Shown here: piece after piece, positions 8,220 through 17,600 of the stretch
How positions within the stretch are numbered: position 1 is the first letter of the stretch
Layout of the letters: each line of letters starts with the position of its first letter
NCBI GenBank assembly: GCA_937872515.1
Contig: CALMSX010000101.1
Location: 1-36,327, forward strand
DNA length: 36,327 nucleotides
DNA from: an uncultured Bacteroidota bacterium
Lineage (GTDB): Bacteria; Bacteroidota; Bacteroidia; Chitinophagales; Saprospiraceae
Reading direction: 5' to 3'
Program-made: the position numbers and the translations under genes
Notes under the pieces: model-generated
Seen by the model: the letters and a program-made list of their open reading frames with translations, nothing else
Database searches by the model: none
What the model was told of the DNA's origin: nothing

Positions 8220-9152
8220 TTATTTTTTACCTGCAAGCAGATACAGCACTGCCATACGGATGGCAACCCCGTTTTCTACCTGGTCCAGGATGATGGAGTG
8301 TTCTGAATCTGCCACATCGCTGCTGATCTCCACGCCCCTGTTGATGGGGCCTGGGTGCATGATCACAATGGGTCTGCCTACCTTGTCGAGCAAGGCCTTG
8401 TTCACTCCGTAGTACAGGGCATATTCCCTCAGCGAGGGTATGTATTTGATGTCTTGTCGCTCCAGCTGGATCCTGAGGATATTGGCCACATCGCACCATT
8501 GCAGGGCTTCGAGGATGTTGTACATCACTTTTACTCCCAGGCTGTCCATGTGTTTGGGTATTAGGGTCGGTGGACCACAAACCGCCACATTGGCGCCCAG
8601 TTTTTTAAGGCACAGGATATTGGACAAAGCTACCCTGCTATGCAGGATGTCGCCCACAATGAGGATGTTTTTTCCTTCCAGCGGACCAATGGCTTCTGTC
8701 ATAGAAAAGGCATCGAGCAGGGCCTGGGTGGGGTGCTCGTGGGTTCCGTCGCCGGCATTGATGATATTGGCATCGATGTGGTTCGACAAAAATACGTGGG
8801 CTCCTGGGGCCGGGTGTCGCATCACCACCATGTCTACCTTCATGGCCAGGATGTTGTTGACCGTATCCAGTAGGGTTTCACCTTTGGACACAGAAGAAGA
8901 CGAGGCTGTAAAATTGAGCACATCGGCCGAGAGTCGACGTTCTGCCAGTTCAAATGAAATGCGGGTGCGGGTGGAGTTTTCAAAAAAGAGGTTGACCACC
9001 GTGACATCCCTCAGCGAAGGCACCTTTTTGATGGGTCGGTTGATGACCTCCTTAAAGTCGGCCGCCGCTTTAAAAATAGTGAGGATGTCTTCGCGGGTAA
9101 TCTGTTTGATGCCCAGCAGGTGTTTGGTACTTAGCTGCGAGGTAGACGTCAT
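8220..9152 (-). CDS. pyrB: Aspartate carbamoyltransferase catalytic subunit
   Basis: PyrB condenses carbamoyl phosphate with aspartate to N-carbamoyl-aspartate in de novo pyrimidine synthesis. The 310-residue chain has the carbamoyl-phosphate loop FFENSTRTR (57-64), the catalytic loop with SVSKGE (Lys90), MRHPAPGAH (111-119), HEHPTQALLDAF (138-149) and the C-terminal HPGPINRGVEI. The length is normal. Its ATG overlaps the pyrR stop by 4 bp (ATGA), so the two are translationally coupled. No regulatory pyrI gene is seen next to it. Confidence 0.97.
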   Translation of the reverse strand: MTSTSQLSTKHLLGIKQITREDILTIFKAAADFKEVINRPIKKVPSLRDVTVVNLFFENSTRTRISFELAERRLSADVLNFTASSSSVSKGETLLDTVNNILAMKVDMVVMRHPAPGAHVFLSNHIDANIINAGDGTHEHPTQALLDAFSMTEAIGPLEGKNILIVGDILHSRVALSNILCLKKLGANVAVCGPPTLIPKHMDSLGVKVMYNILEALQWCDVANILRIQLERQDIKYIPSLREYALYYGVNKALLDKVGRPIVIMHPGPINRGVEISSDVADSEHSIILDQVENGVAIRMAVLYLLAGKK

Positions 9153-9706
9153 GCGGTCTCATTTTTATCAGATAACAATAAGATCTGGCTCTGTCCGTGG
9201 ATGTGCTCCCACTCTACCCTAACGTAACTTTCGTCCATGGTATCTACAATGATACCCGTGTAGTCTGCCTTAATCGGAAAGTGCCTGTTGAAACGCCTGT
9301 CTACCAGGCAAAGAAATTCTATGCTGGAGGCCCTTCCAAAGTCCTGGATGGCCGTCATGGCTGCATGTACGGTGCGACCCGAGTACAAGACATCGTCTAC
9401 CAGAATGACTTTTTGGTCTTCCACAATAAAGTCAATCAGGGTCGAAGAAGCCTTCAATGGCTTCTCCCGGTGCCGGTAATCGTCGCGGTAAAAAGTAATG
9501 TCCAGCTTGCCATACCTTGGCACCATCTTTTTATTGAGCTTTTTGAGTCGCTCCATCAAAAAATCCGAAAGCAGGGCACCCCGGTCCTGGATACCGATCA
9601 GACAAGTATCCTCAAAATTGCCGTGGTTTTCGATCAGCTCGTAACAAAGTCGGTCGACCGTGAGTAAAAAACGTTGTTTGTTGATTATAAGCCTTGAGAC
9701 ATCCAT
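9149..9706 (-). CDS. pyrR: PyrR-type pyrimidine regulator / uracil phosphoribosyltransferase
   Basis: From the ATG at 9706 the protein is 185 residues, the usual PyrR size. An alternative start at 9769 would add 21 residues upstream of the promoter element and is rejected. It has the type I phosphoribosyltransferase PRPP loop VILVDDVLYSGRTVHAA (about residues 100-116), GIQDRGA near the N-terminus and the C-terminal VDRRFNRHFPIKADYTG. PyrR proteins regulate pyr genes and often have weak UPRT activity. The coupling to pyrB supports the pathway role. No attenuator leader is possible: the -7 box lies only about 9 nt upstream of the ATG. Confidence 0.93.
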   Translation of the reverse strand: MDVSRLIINKQRFLLTVDRLCYELIENHGNFEDTCLIGIQDRGALLSDFLMERLKKLNKKMVPRYGKLDITFYRDDYRHREKPLKASSTLIDFIVEDQKVILVDDVLYSGRTVHAAMTAIQDFGRASSIEFLCLVDRRFNRHFPIKADYTGIIVDTMDESYVRVEWEHIHGQSQILLLSDKNETA

Positions 9707-9714
9707 TTCGGGTA

Positions 9715-9722
9715 CAAAGATA
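9715..9722 (-). promoter_or_regulatory. -7 promoter element of pyrR-pyrB
   Basis: On the minus strand this reads TATCTTTG, a perfect TAnnTTTG match, ending 8 nt before the pyrR ATG at 9706. The transcript should be leaderless or nearly so. No clear -33 TTG was found at the usual spacing. Confidence 0.7.
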
Positions 9723-10126
9723 GAAAAAAAACAAACGGATTTTGTGTGTGACGAGGGGAATATGTTCATGCTGGGGGAACATGTTCATATCGGGGAAATA
9801 TGTTCATATGGTGAGACTTGCTGGGCAAGTCTCTATGTTCATATTTTCATATCCTTTGGTAATAGGTTCATTTATTGGACATCCCTTAGCAAAGAAATTA
9901 AGTACAGCGGTAAAAACTTCATTTTCAGCCAATAACCCAGGATATGAACATAGTGTTGAGCGCAGCGAAACACACCATTTGAACATGTGAACATATCAAT
10001 GACCAATCCCATCCCAAAGAAAATAACACATGTGGTAATAACCTCATTTTCAGGCAAAAACCAAGGATATGAATATATGAACATATGAAAATGTGAAAAT
10101 ATTTTTCCAAATTATCCAAAAAACCG
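9723..10126. repeat. Repeat-rich intergenic spacer between pyrR and tRNA-His
   Basis: No credible gene is seen in about 400 bp. It holds several TATGTTCATAT / ATATGAACATA words, and a 9-bp stem GAGACTTGC/GCAAGTCTC (9813-9821/9825-9833) flanked by TATGTTCATAT copies. There is also a 21-bp GTGTT...AACAC segment (about 9951-9972). An imperfect duplication occurs, in which about 9885-9950 resembles about 10010-10080 (shared words include TTCATTTTCAG and GGATATGAA). ORFs called here are antisense or repeat artefacts. Confidence 0.75.
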
Positions 10127-10134
10127 TAATTTTG
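10127..10134 (+). promoter_or_regulatory. -7 promoter element of tRNA-His
   Basis: TAATTTTG fits TAnnTTTG and lies 15 bp before the first base of the mature tRNA. Confidence 0.6.
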
Positions 10135-10149
10135 CATCACTTTAAAACG

Positions 10150-10223
10150 GTGGCTATAGCTCAGCTGGTTAGAGTAGTGGTTTGTGGTACCATTGGTCGT
10201 GGGTTCGAATCCCATTAGCCACC
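10150..10223 (+). tRNA. tRNA-His (anticodon GTG)
   Basis: A full cloverleaf can be folded by eye. The acceptor GTGGCTA pairs with TAGCCAC (10216-10222), and the D arm is GCTC/GAGT. The anticodon stem GTGGT/ACCAT carries the loop TTGTGGT, with anticodon GTG at 10184-10186. The T arm is GTGGG-TTCGAAT-CCCAT. A G at 10149 and C at 10223 supply the G-1:C73 pair that is diagnostic of tRNA-His. CCA is not encoded (CAAAA follows). Confidence 0.95.
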
Positions 10224-10224
10224 C

Positions 10225-10260
10225 AAAAGGGGAGATTTCTTTGAAATTTTCCCTTTTTTA
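10225..10260 (+). terminator. Rho-independent terminator of tRNA-His
   Basis: An imperfect stem of AAAAGGG...GATTTC against GAAAT...CCCTTTT with a TTT loop is followed by a T-run, starting 2 nt after the tRNA. Confidence 0.75.
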
Positions 10261-10383
10261 TTTTACACTGTCGCCTGCTTCTTAAATGATTATCCGCTGA
10301 TCTTTGCCTGAATCTATTTCCCTTAATTTTAGGTATTGGTCTCCAAATCAAAATCGATAAAATAAGCACATTTTAAAACCATA

Positions 10384-10461
10384 TTGATCTTAATTTTACA
10401 CAATTAACATATTTAAGATCATTATATTGATCTTATTTTATATTTTTGTGATAATTAAGAT
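10384..10461 (+). promoter_or_regulatory. Promoter with four TTGATCTTAA operator-like half-sites
   Basis: TTGATCTTAA (10384-10393), TTAAGATCA (10413-10421), TTGATCTTA (10427-10435) and TTAAGAT (10455-10461) alternate in orientation. They surround the -7 candidate TATTTTTG (10441-10448) of the ATPase gene, whose ATG is at 10471. The layout suggests repression by a dimeric regulator, which is not identified. The 120 bp before it (10261-10380) hold nothing recognised. Confidence 0.55.
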
Positions 10462-10470
10462 ATTTACAAA

Positions 10471-11928
10471 ATGCCTTTGCAACCATTTTCAGAAGACCAG
10501 ATTCTCGACAGACTGCGGTTTGAAAATCCTTGGTGGGTAACGGGGGCTGTGGAGAATTTCTATACCACGATGCGGCGTCGGGTATATTTTGAGCTTTTTA
10601 AACCGGTCGTTACAGAGTTGGACATTCGCCGGGCGGTGGTGTTGATGGGGCCGCGTAGGGTTGGTAAAACGGTAATGTTGTACCATACCATTGAGCATTT
10701 GTTAGAGCAAGGACACAACCCATTAAAAATTGCCTTTGTTTCAGTTGAAACACCCATCTACAACAACATGGCCTTGGAGCATTTGTTTTCCTTGTGCAGG
10801 AGGGCAAGCGGTCAAAATGATGCCAATGGCTGGTTTGTCTTTTTTGATGAAATTCAATACCTCAAAGATTGGGAAGTGCATTTAAAATCGTTGGTGGATA
10901 GTTATCCAAATACCCGTTTTATAGTGTCGGGTTCTGCTGCTGCAGCACTCAAATACAAGAGCAATGAGAGTGGCGCAGGGAGGTTTACTGATTTTATGCT
11001 GCCACCACTTACTTTTCATGAATACATTCACCTCAAACATTTGGAGGGCTTGATCACAGAAAGTGAGTTATCCTGGGGTGGCAGTCTGCAAAAAATTTAC
11101 AGCACCCACAATATCCATGAACTCAACCAACATTTTATCAACTACATTAATTTCGGAGGCTACCCCGAAGTCATTTTTTCTGAAAAGATTCAAAACAACC
11201 CTGGAAGATACATCAGAAGTGACATTGTGGATAAAGTTCTCCTGCGCGATCTTCCCGGACTTTATGGGGTGCGCGATGTGCAGGAACTAAATTCATTGTT
11301 TACAGCTATAGCCTACAACAGTGGCGGCGAAATCAGTCTGGAAGAGTTGAGTAAAAATGCTGGCATTCAAAAAAACACCATCAAAAGATACCTCGAGTAC
11401 CTGGAGGCAGCTTTCCTTATTAAAATAGTGCACAAAATTTCAAATAAGCCCAAACACTTTCAAAGGGCAACGCAGTTTAAAATTTACCTCACCAATCCTA
11501 CTCTAAGGTCCGCCCTCTTTTCTCCTCTCCATTTTACGGATGCCGCCATGGGCAGCATGGTTGAAACTGCCATCTTTGCCCAATGGTTGCACAGGCCGTG
11601 GTTTACTCCATATTACGCCAGATGGGCAAAGGGAGAAGTGGATATGGTAAAACTCTCGGAACAAAATTTTGCAGTAGATTGGGCACTCGAACTCAAATGG
11701 AGCAATCACTTTTATGATAAACCCGGCGACCTCAAAGCCTTGTTGCAATTTCTAAGAGACAATGAACTCAAAACTGCACTCATTAGCACCATCGATAAAT
11801 CAGGCAGTAAAATCCTGGATGGCATCACATTGGTCTTTATACCTGCAGCGGTATATGCGTATACGGTGGGGAGGAATACGATTTTACATTTATGGGACCA
11901 AGAAAGGGAAGACAACCTTGTCACGTAA
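10471..11928 (+). CDS. AAA_14 / DUF4143 family ATPase
   Basis: The 485-residue protein has Walker A GPRRVGKT (60-67) and Walker B WFVFFDEIQ (121-129). SGSAAAALK (a sensor-1-like segment) and MLPPLTFHEY follow, the standard AAA_14 arrangement. A small helical winged-helix-like segment (SLEELSKNAGIQKNTIKRYL) comes next. The C-terminal DUF4143 region carries GEVD (388-391) and ELK (407-409), matching the spacing of a PD-(D/E)XK nuclease-like core. The biochemical role of this family is not established. Many genomes carry several sporadic copies. It is a single gene next to tRNA-His, but no integrase or direct-repeat att site was seen. Confidence 0.85.
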   Translation: MPLQPFSEDQILDRLRFENPWWVTGAVENFYTTMRRRVYFELFKPVVTELDIRRAVVLMGPRRVGKTVMLYHTIEHLLEQGHNPLKIAFVSVETPIYNNMALEHLFSLCRRASGQNDANGWFVFFDEIQYLKDWEVHLKSLVDSYPNTRFIVSGSAAAALKYKSNESGAGRFTDFMLPPLTFHEYIHLKHLEGLITESELSWGGSLQKIYSTHNIHELNQHFINYINFGGYPEVIFSEKIQNNPGRYIRSDIVDKVLLRDLPGLYGVRDVQELNSLFTAIAYNSGGEISLEELSKNAGIQKNTIKRYLEYLEAAFLIKIVHKISNKPKHFQRATQFKIYLTNPTLRSALFSPLHFTDAAMGSMVETAIFAQWLHRPWFTPYYARWAKGEVDMVKLSEQNFAVDWALELKWSNHFYDKPGDLKALLQFLRDNELKTALISTIDKSGSKILDGITLVFIPAAVYAYTVGRNTILHLWDQEREDNLVT

Positions 11929-12060
11929 AACAATCTTATTCCAATCCTGTATATAATAATAAAAACGTTTATTTTGATCCAGGTCAGAGAATAGTAATGT
12001 AATTGCAATAATAATTGATTAAAAGTAGAAACTAATACCACCAGTAGTATCTTCCCCCCC

Positions 12061-13047
12061 CTACAACAACACATCATTATACGGCTCCACCTTCGGCGGC
12101 AAATTACTTTCTCCCAGCATTTCTAAAATGTCGATTTCTATGTTTCTACAGATGGCAGACATGGGTGTGTCGCTGGTGCCATTGTCAAAGGGGTTTTCGC
12201 TGGATTCGCCTATTTGTTCCATGGTCATAAAGACCCAGGAGATCAGTACAGAAAAGGGGATGACCAGCCAGACGCCGTATTGACTAAACTTGCTCATTTC
12301 GGATACTAGGGCAAAGGGCAGGAGCACAATAAAAAGTTTGACAAAGAGGCGGCTAAAGAGGCTGTACTGTCGAAACAGGGGGGTCGTTTTGATCCTTTCG
12401 CAGCCACCCTGGAGGTTGTAGAGCTCGCCCACCAGCTTGCTCAGGTCGCTGTGTTCGTATTCATCCAGTACCTTGTCGCGTTTGAGCTGGGTGAGGACCT
12501 CAAACTGGTAGCGCAAGGCACAATTGGCAATGTTGCCCTTGTGTTTGACCTTTTCGTAAACGTCCATCTTATCGAGGCTTTGAAACAACTCAACGATGGC
12601 GTGGTCAAACTGTTTAACCTCATCGGCTTCGGATACCACCCGGCGGTGGTAGTCTTCGTTGTTGGTAGCCCACGGTATGGTTTTGCGCAGCTGCATCCTC
12701 ACAATGTTGAGGTAGGCGATGTGGCGGGTAAGGAAGTCTTTTTGGATGTCTTTGTCCTTGACCAGCGATATAAAGGAGGCAGCCAGGGTGCGGCTCACAT
12801 TGGTAAAACCTCCCCATAGTCGCCGGGCTTCCCAGAGTCGGTCATAGGCCTGGTTGTTTTTAAAGCCTACATAAAAGGCTACGGCCGTACCGATGGTAGC
12901 TACCGGTAAAAAGGGGATGCCATTAAAATGGAAGCCGCCGTAGTGGTACAGCAAGACCACCACAGAACTCAGGGCAGCGGTCATAAGGATGTTTTTCCTT
13001 CCAAAAAACCAGACAAAGGGTAGTTCTATTTTTTTGCCTATGAACAT
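12061..13047 (-). CDS. Bestrophin-family (UPF0187/YneE-like) anion channel
   Basis: The predicted protein has 328 residues from the ATG at 13047. An earlier start at 13077 lies upstream of the -7 element and is not used. The N-terminal half has paired hydrophobic segments and the family signature FYVGFKNNQAYDRLWEARRLWG. A second pair of membrane segments (LFVKLFIVLLPFALV, VWLVIPFSVLISWVFM) precedes ENPFDNGTSDTPM, which corresponds to the Asp/Asn-rich calcium-clasp region of bestrophins. The likely role is a pentameric inner-membrane anion (chloride/bicarbonate-type) channel; ion selectivity is unknown. It is divergent from the S41 peptidase and convergent with the ATPase gene. Confidence 0.88.
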   Translation of the reverse strand: MFIGKKIELPFVWFFGRKNILMTAALSSVVVLLYHYGGFHFNGIPFLPVATIGTAVAFYVGFKNNQAYDRLWEARRLWGGFTNVSRTLAASFISLVKDKDIQKDFLTRHIAYLNIVRMQLRKTIPWATNNEDYHRRVVSEADEVKQFDHAIVELFQSLDKMDVYEKVKHKGNIANCALRYQFEVLTQLKRDKVLDEYEHSDLSKLVGELYNLQGGCERIKTTPLFRQYSLFSRLFVKLFIVLLPFALVSEMSKFSQYGVWLVIPFSVLISWVFMTMEQIGESSENPFDNGTSDTPMSAICRNIEIDILEMLGESNLPPKVEPYNDVLL

Positions 13048-13065
13048 ATGGATGTGATTGATTCG

Positions 13066-13073
13066 CAAACATA
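13066..13073 (-). promoter_or_regulatory. -7 promoter element of the bestrophin gene
   Basis: The minus strand reads TATGTTTG, a TAnnTTTG match, 18 nt before the ATG at 13047. It decides the start, because the alternative start at 13077 lies upstream of it. Confidence 0.6.
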
Positions 13074-13188
13074 ACATTTGTTTGATAATACAGTTGAATT
13101 AATAAGGATTAACATGTGAGACTAATTTTCTCAATTGTTAAAACTTCAAGGCATTCCATAACAAGCCTTATTTTTACCAAAAAAGCAT

Positions 13189-14586
13189 ATGTTAAGAATC
13201 CTCCCTGCCCTGCTTCTGTTCACCACCACACTGCTTGCCCAGGCCCCCAATTCCCTCTCCCGCGCCGACCGACTTTATGCCGTGTCCCGCTTTTGGCAGG
13301 AGGTCAATTACAACTTTGTTTTCCTGGATAAGGTAGACCGCCAGCAATGGGACAGCCTGTACAAGGAGACCCTGCTGCGCTGCCAGGAGACAGCCAGTGA
13401 TTATGAGTACTACCTGCTGTTGCAAAAGTTGTGTGCCAGTTTAAAAGATGGGCATACCAATGTGTATTTTCCCAATGAGGTCGCCAAAAATCTCTATACC
13501 ACGAGCTTTGGTCCCTACCGGTTTTTTATCTCTTACTTTGACCAGAAATACATCATCACAAGGGTCAATGCCAGCAAAAAAGAAGAAGTGCCGGTAGGCA
13601 GTGAGATCGTGGAAGTCAATGGCCTTCCCGCTGCCACCTATGCCAATCGGTATGTAAAACCTTACATTGCTTCTTCTACAGACTATGTGTTGGAGAGCCA
13701 GGCCGCCTATGACCTGCTCAAGGGTTACATAGGATCAAAATACACAATTGTCATCAAAACACCGGCCGGTGTGCTTAAAACATTGAAACTGGAGCACCAG
13801 CCCACCGAAGAAAAAGAGGTTTATCCACCCTTTGAAAATCGGGCCCTGCTGGACCACAAGGTCATGGATCATGGCGTTCATTATCTGGCCCTCAACTCAT
13901 TTGAAAACATCAAAATTGACTCGCTCTTTCACGATGTCTTGCCCCAGCTTTACAAGGCCAAAGGTCTGATTATTGACCTGCGTTACAATGGTGGAGGCAA
14001 CACCAACATTGGCTTCGACATCCTGCAATATTTTACCCATGCCAAGTCACTTGCAGGGTCAAAGAGCCTCACCCGCGAACACCAGGCTGCCTACAAGGCC
14101 TGGGGTGCCTTTATGACCCCGGCCGATACCATTGTCGCTCAAGCCGACGGGGAATCGTCCAATGAAGAGGCGGTAAAATGTTACCTCATGGCCCATGATC
14201 AATTTTACTATACCTTCCCCTATACTCCAACCAAGGTTTGGACCAAGGACAAAAGATTGGTAGTACCCACCGTAGTACTGATGGGCAACAATACAGCCTC
14301 TGCGGCAGAAGATTTCCTCATCTACGCCGATGCCCTGCCCCACTTTACCTATATGGGCGACAAAAGTTTTGGCAGCACGGGCCAGCCTTACCTCTTTAAT
14401 TTGCCGGGTGGCGGAAGGGCCAGGGTGTGCACCAAAAAAGATGTGTATCCCGATGGCAGAGAGTTTGTGGGATACGGCATCGCTCCGGATATCTATGTAA
14501 AACCTAGCTTGGAGCAATACCTCAGCAATAAAGATGTTGTTTTGGAAAAAGCGATGGACTATTTGGGTGATAAATTGAAAAAGTAA
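13189..14586 (+). CDS. Exported S41-family (C-terminal processing/tricorn-like) peptidase
   Basis: The 465-residue protein starts with a signal peptide (MLRILPALLLFTTTLLAQ). An N-terminal helical region ends in SLKDGHTNVYF. A PDZ-like domain follows (about residues 120-190, with GSEIVEVNGLPA), then the S41 core with LIIDLRYNGGG (about 260-270). The catalytic region NNTASAAED has the nucleophile Ser371 and, three residues on, Glu374. It is predicted to be a periplasmic or surface serine protease of unknown substrate. A TATTTTTA box just upstream of the ATG is a possible -7 element. It is not obviously in an operon with the following T9SS gene, which has its own promoter. Confidence 0.88.
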   Translation: MLRILPALLLFTTTLLAQAPNSLSRADRLYAVSRFWQEVNYNFVFLDKVDRQQWDSLYKETLLRCQETASDYEYYLLLQKLCASLKDGHTNVYFPNEVAKNLYTTSFGPYRFFISYFDQKYIITRVNASKKEEVPVGSEIVEVNGLPAATYANRYVKPYIASSTDYVLESQAAYDLLKGYIGSKYTIVIKTPAGVLKTLKLEHQPTEEKEVYPPFENRALLDHKVMDHGVHYLALNSFENIKIDSLFHDVLPQLYKAKGLIIDLRYNGGGNTNIGFDILQYFTHAKSLAGSKSLTREHQAAYKAWGAFMTPADTIVAQADGESSNEEAVKCYLMAHDQFYYTFPYTPTKVWTKDKRLVVPTVVLMGNNTASAAEDFLIYADALPHFTYMGDKSFGSTGQPYLFNLPGGGRARVCTKKDVYPDGREFVGYGIAPDIYVKPSLEQYLSNKDVVLEKAMDYLGDKLKK

Positions 14587-14674
14587 GCCAGGGAATACCA
14601 TTAAAAAATGAGGGTTAACCCGGTTTTTCACGAAATTATATATTACATTTCCCCTAATACAAAATACAGGGTAG

Positions 14675-14682
14675 TATCTTTG
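14675..14682 (+). promoter_or_regulatory. -7 promoter element of the large T9SS cargo gene
   Basis: TATCTTTG is a perfect TAnnTTTG match, 14 nt before the ATG at 14697. Confidence 0.65.
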
Positions 14683-14696
14683 GAAAAATTTAACCC

Positions 14697-17600
14697 ATGA
14701 AAAATATTGCCACCGCTCTCTTCTTTTTTGGTTTTTTGTTTTGCCTCAACGCGCAAATCACCAAGGTCAAGTACCTGATGTCGTATGACACTACCCATTG
14801 TGAGTACCTGGTGAGTCTCTATGTGGAGGAGGGCCAGATCAGCACTGTCAGTGACCGGGTGCTTTTCAACTCGCAGTTTTCTGTGGTGAGTCCCGATGAT
14901 GTAAGCCTGACCCTCGGTAGAGTTTATTATCCATTGATCGGTCCCAATGGCACCACACCGATCCGATATGAAATAGTACCTCCCATTGTGACACCTGCCA
15001 ATTGCAGCAGCCAAAAGTTTCACCGCATCTATCCCAGTATTACACCTACTGCCTATTTTCCGGAAGGATTGAAAGCAGGGGATACCCTGCCTCTTTTTAG
15101 TATAAAAACAGACAAGCCAACAGCCCGTTGTGGCTTAGACATTAGATTGTACGAAAATGGTGTAGATCCTGATGGTACAGATCCCAATATGCTGGGCAAT
15201 GATTTTAGCAACAGTTTTACCATGGGCAGTGCAACGCCGCTTTACAATGGCAACCTGCCCCAGGTTGGTTCTCCGGGTCCGTTAATGACAGGACTTGATT
15301 TTGATCTGGCGCAGAACCTGACATTGACACCTCACTTTGCTTTTCGTTTATGTGCAGGTAACAACAATTATGAATGGACAGGTCCCCTGGGCTATGCCAG
15401 CGCCAATCAGGGCATCTTCATTCCCAACTTTCAACCCGAGAATCAGGGATACTACCAATTGCAAGCCTACAACAAAGAAGGATGCAAGCGCAATTATACC
15501 ATTCCCGTATTTTATGGCAGCCAGGCTACCAATGACACAGCACTGTGTCCGGGAGCAACACTGGTGCTTTCCGGAGCCCCCGCCGAGATCAACGGAATAC
15601 CGGGCAGCTGGCAGGCAGTGGGCACTGGCGCAGGCGAGTTAATCGCCCTCACCGGTGGCAAGGCATTATTAAAGATCAATGACCAGGCATCGGTGGGTAA
15701 ATACAGTTATCAATATACAGTGGATAACAAAAGTTATGAAATCAGCATAGAAGTGAATGGTATTCCTCCGGTACCTCTGAGCATTTGTCCACTTTGTGAG
15801 GGAGACACCCTTGCCTTGCCTACCCCACCGGATATGACCTGGCAGACAGATTACAACCCTTTGGTATTTGATTCCTACGAAGTAGTAAAAATAATTGGTG
15901 ATAGCAGGGCTGCCGCAGTCAAAAGTGGTAACGCCCTCTTACAATTAAAAAATGACATCACCGGCTGTATATCCAAGCCACTGCCCGTCAAGGTACTTCC
16001 TTCGAAAGTGAGCCTTGTGGGTAATTCCACCACTGTTTGTGTCAATAGTACGTTTCAATTTTTACCTTCAACAGGAGGCACATGGACATCTAATAGCCCA
16101 GCTATAGCCACCATCAATAACAGTGGCTTGGCAACCGCCATAGCAGAGGGCGAGGTTACCTTTACCTACCGACCCATTGTGCCGGTGTGTGGCACACAGT
16201 TGCTATCTCCCGTCATTACGGTGATTGGCAATTCAGGGGCAGCCTTTACAGGTCCCAACTCCATTTGTATTGGAGGAACCACCACGCTGAGTCCTACTTC
16301 AGGAGGTACCTGGGTCAGTGCCAATAGTGGCGTTGCAACCGTAAACAATCAAGGGCTGGTAACCGGCGTTGCAGCGGGTACTACCACTCTTTCTTTTACG
16401 AATAATAGCACAGGATGTACCTCTCATTTGCAAACACCTGTCATTGTCTCACAAAAACCACAGGTTCAACTGCTGACCAATGATACCCTCTGTGTTTATG
16501 ATATTGGTTACTGCACGCCATCATCAGCAGGAGGTGTATGGGTATCGACCAATGTTACTGTCATCACGATTACCAATGGAGGTGTAATCACAGCCACATC
16601 TCCAGGTAAGGCCAATATCATTTACAGCCTGTCCAATTCAGGTTGTACCTCAGATCCCATCCAACTCACGGTATTGCCCGAAAATGAGTGTGCAGAAAGT
16701 GGTCACAAATGGGTACACGTCACCTGCTTTGCCGATCTCAATGGCGATGGCAATTATTCACCGCCTACAGAATACCCATTAAACAATACCAGTTTGCAAA
16801 TTGCTGGATTTCCCATTACCTTTTTTACGAATATATACGGAGAAGCCCTCTTCCAGTTGGATACAGGTAGCTATTCCTTAACAGCTTTGGTACCTTATGG
16901 CAACTGGGAAGAAAATCCAATTGTCACAAACTTTCATCACACTGAAAATACCGAATTGTTGATAGGCTTCATTCCTACGACGGGATCCAGCTCTGCCATT
17001 GCACAACAAGCCACCGGAATCATGCGGTGTAACCAATACACCCAAGTCAACGTGAGTGTCATGAATGTAGGCAGTGCACCTCTGAATGGCAGAGTTACGG
17101 TACAGCACGAAGAAAGATCGATGGTTAAAAATTTTAATCCGGCACTACTTTCGATGACCGATACTACCATCACCTGGCAGATTGCCCAACTCTTACCCGG
17201 ACAGGTATTTAAACCCAGCTACCAGGCCCGCATTCCCAATCCGGTATCAAACAACGACAGCCTTCATTTTACCATCCGTGTATACGATGCCAATGACAGT
17301 CTGTTATTTACGGAAACCCTTGCCTACCTCATCCGCTGCTCCTATGACCCCAACGATCTACAGGTACGACCTGACCGCATTGGAGATGAAAACCTCACCC
17401 TGCGCACAGAAGCCCTAACCTACCAGGTTCGCTTCCAAAATACGGGCAACGATACCGCCTTTTACGTGCGCATCGACGATGTACTCCACAAAGACATTGA
17501 CCGTCGCACACTTATGCTCATTGATGCCAGTCACAAAGGCAGGATGATCCTGTGCAGCAACGACACCCTTTGTTACATCATGGACACCATCCAATTGGTT

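Noticed and set aside
8440..9222. 260-residue plus-strand ORF antisense to pyrB
   Set aside because: It lies entirely over the well-supported pyrB gene on the other strand, has no recognisable domain, and lacks an upstream promoter.
9925..10369. Minus-strand ORFs over the tRNA-His locus (one containing GFEPTTNGTTNH, another NGIRTHDQWYHKP)
   Set aside because: They are translations of the antisense strand of tRNA-His and its flanks, a common annotation artefact.
10150..10470. Genomic-island insertion at tRNA-His
   Set aside because: There is no integrase gene and no direct repeat of the tRNA 3' end was found downstream; the ATPase beside it is not a recombinase.
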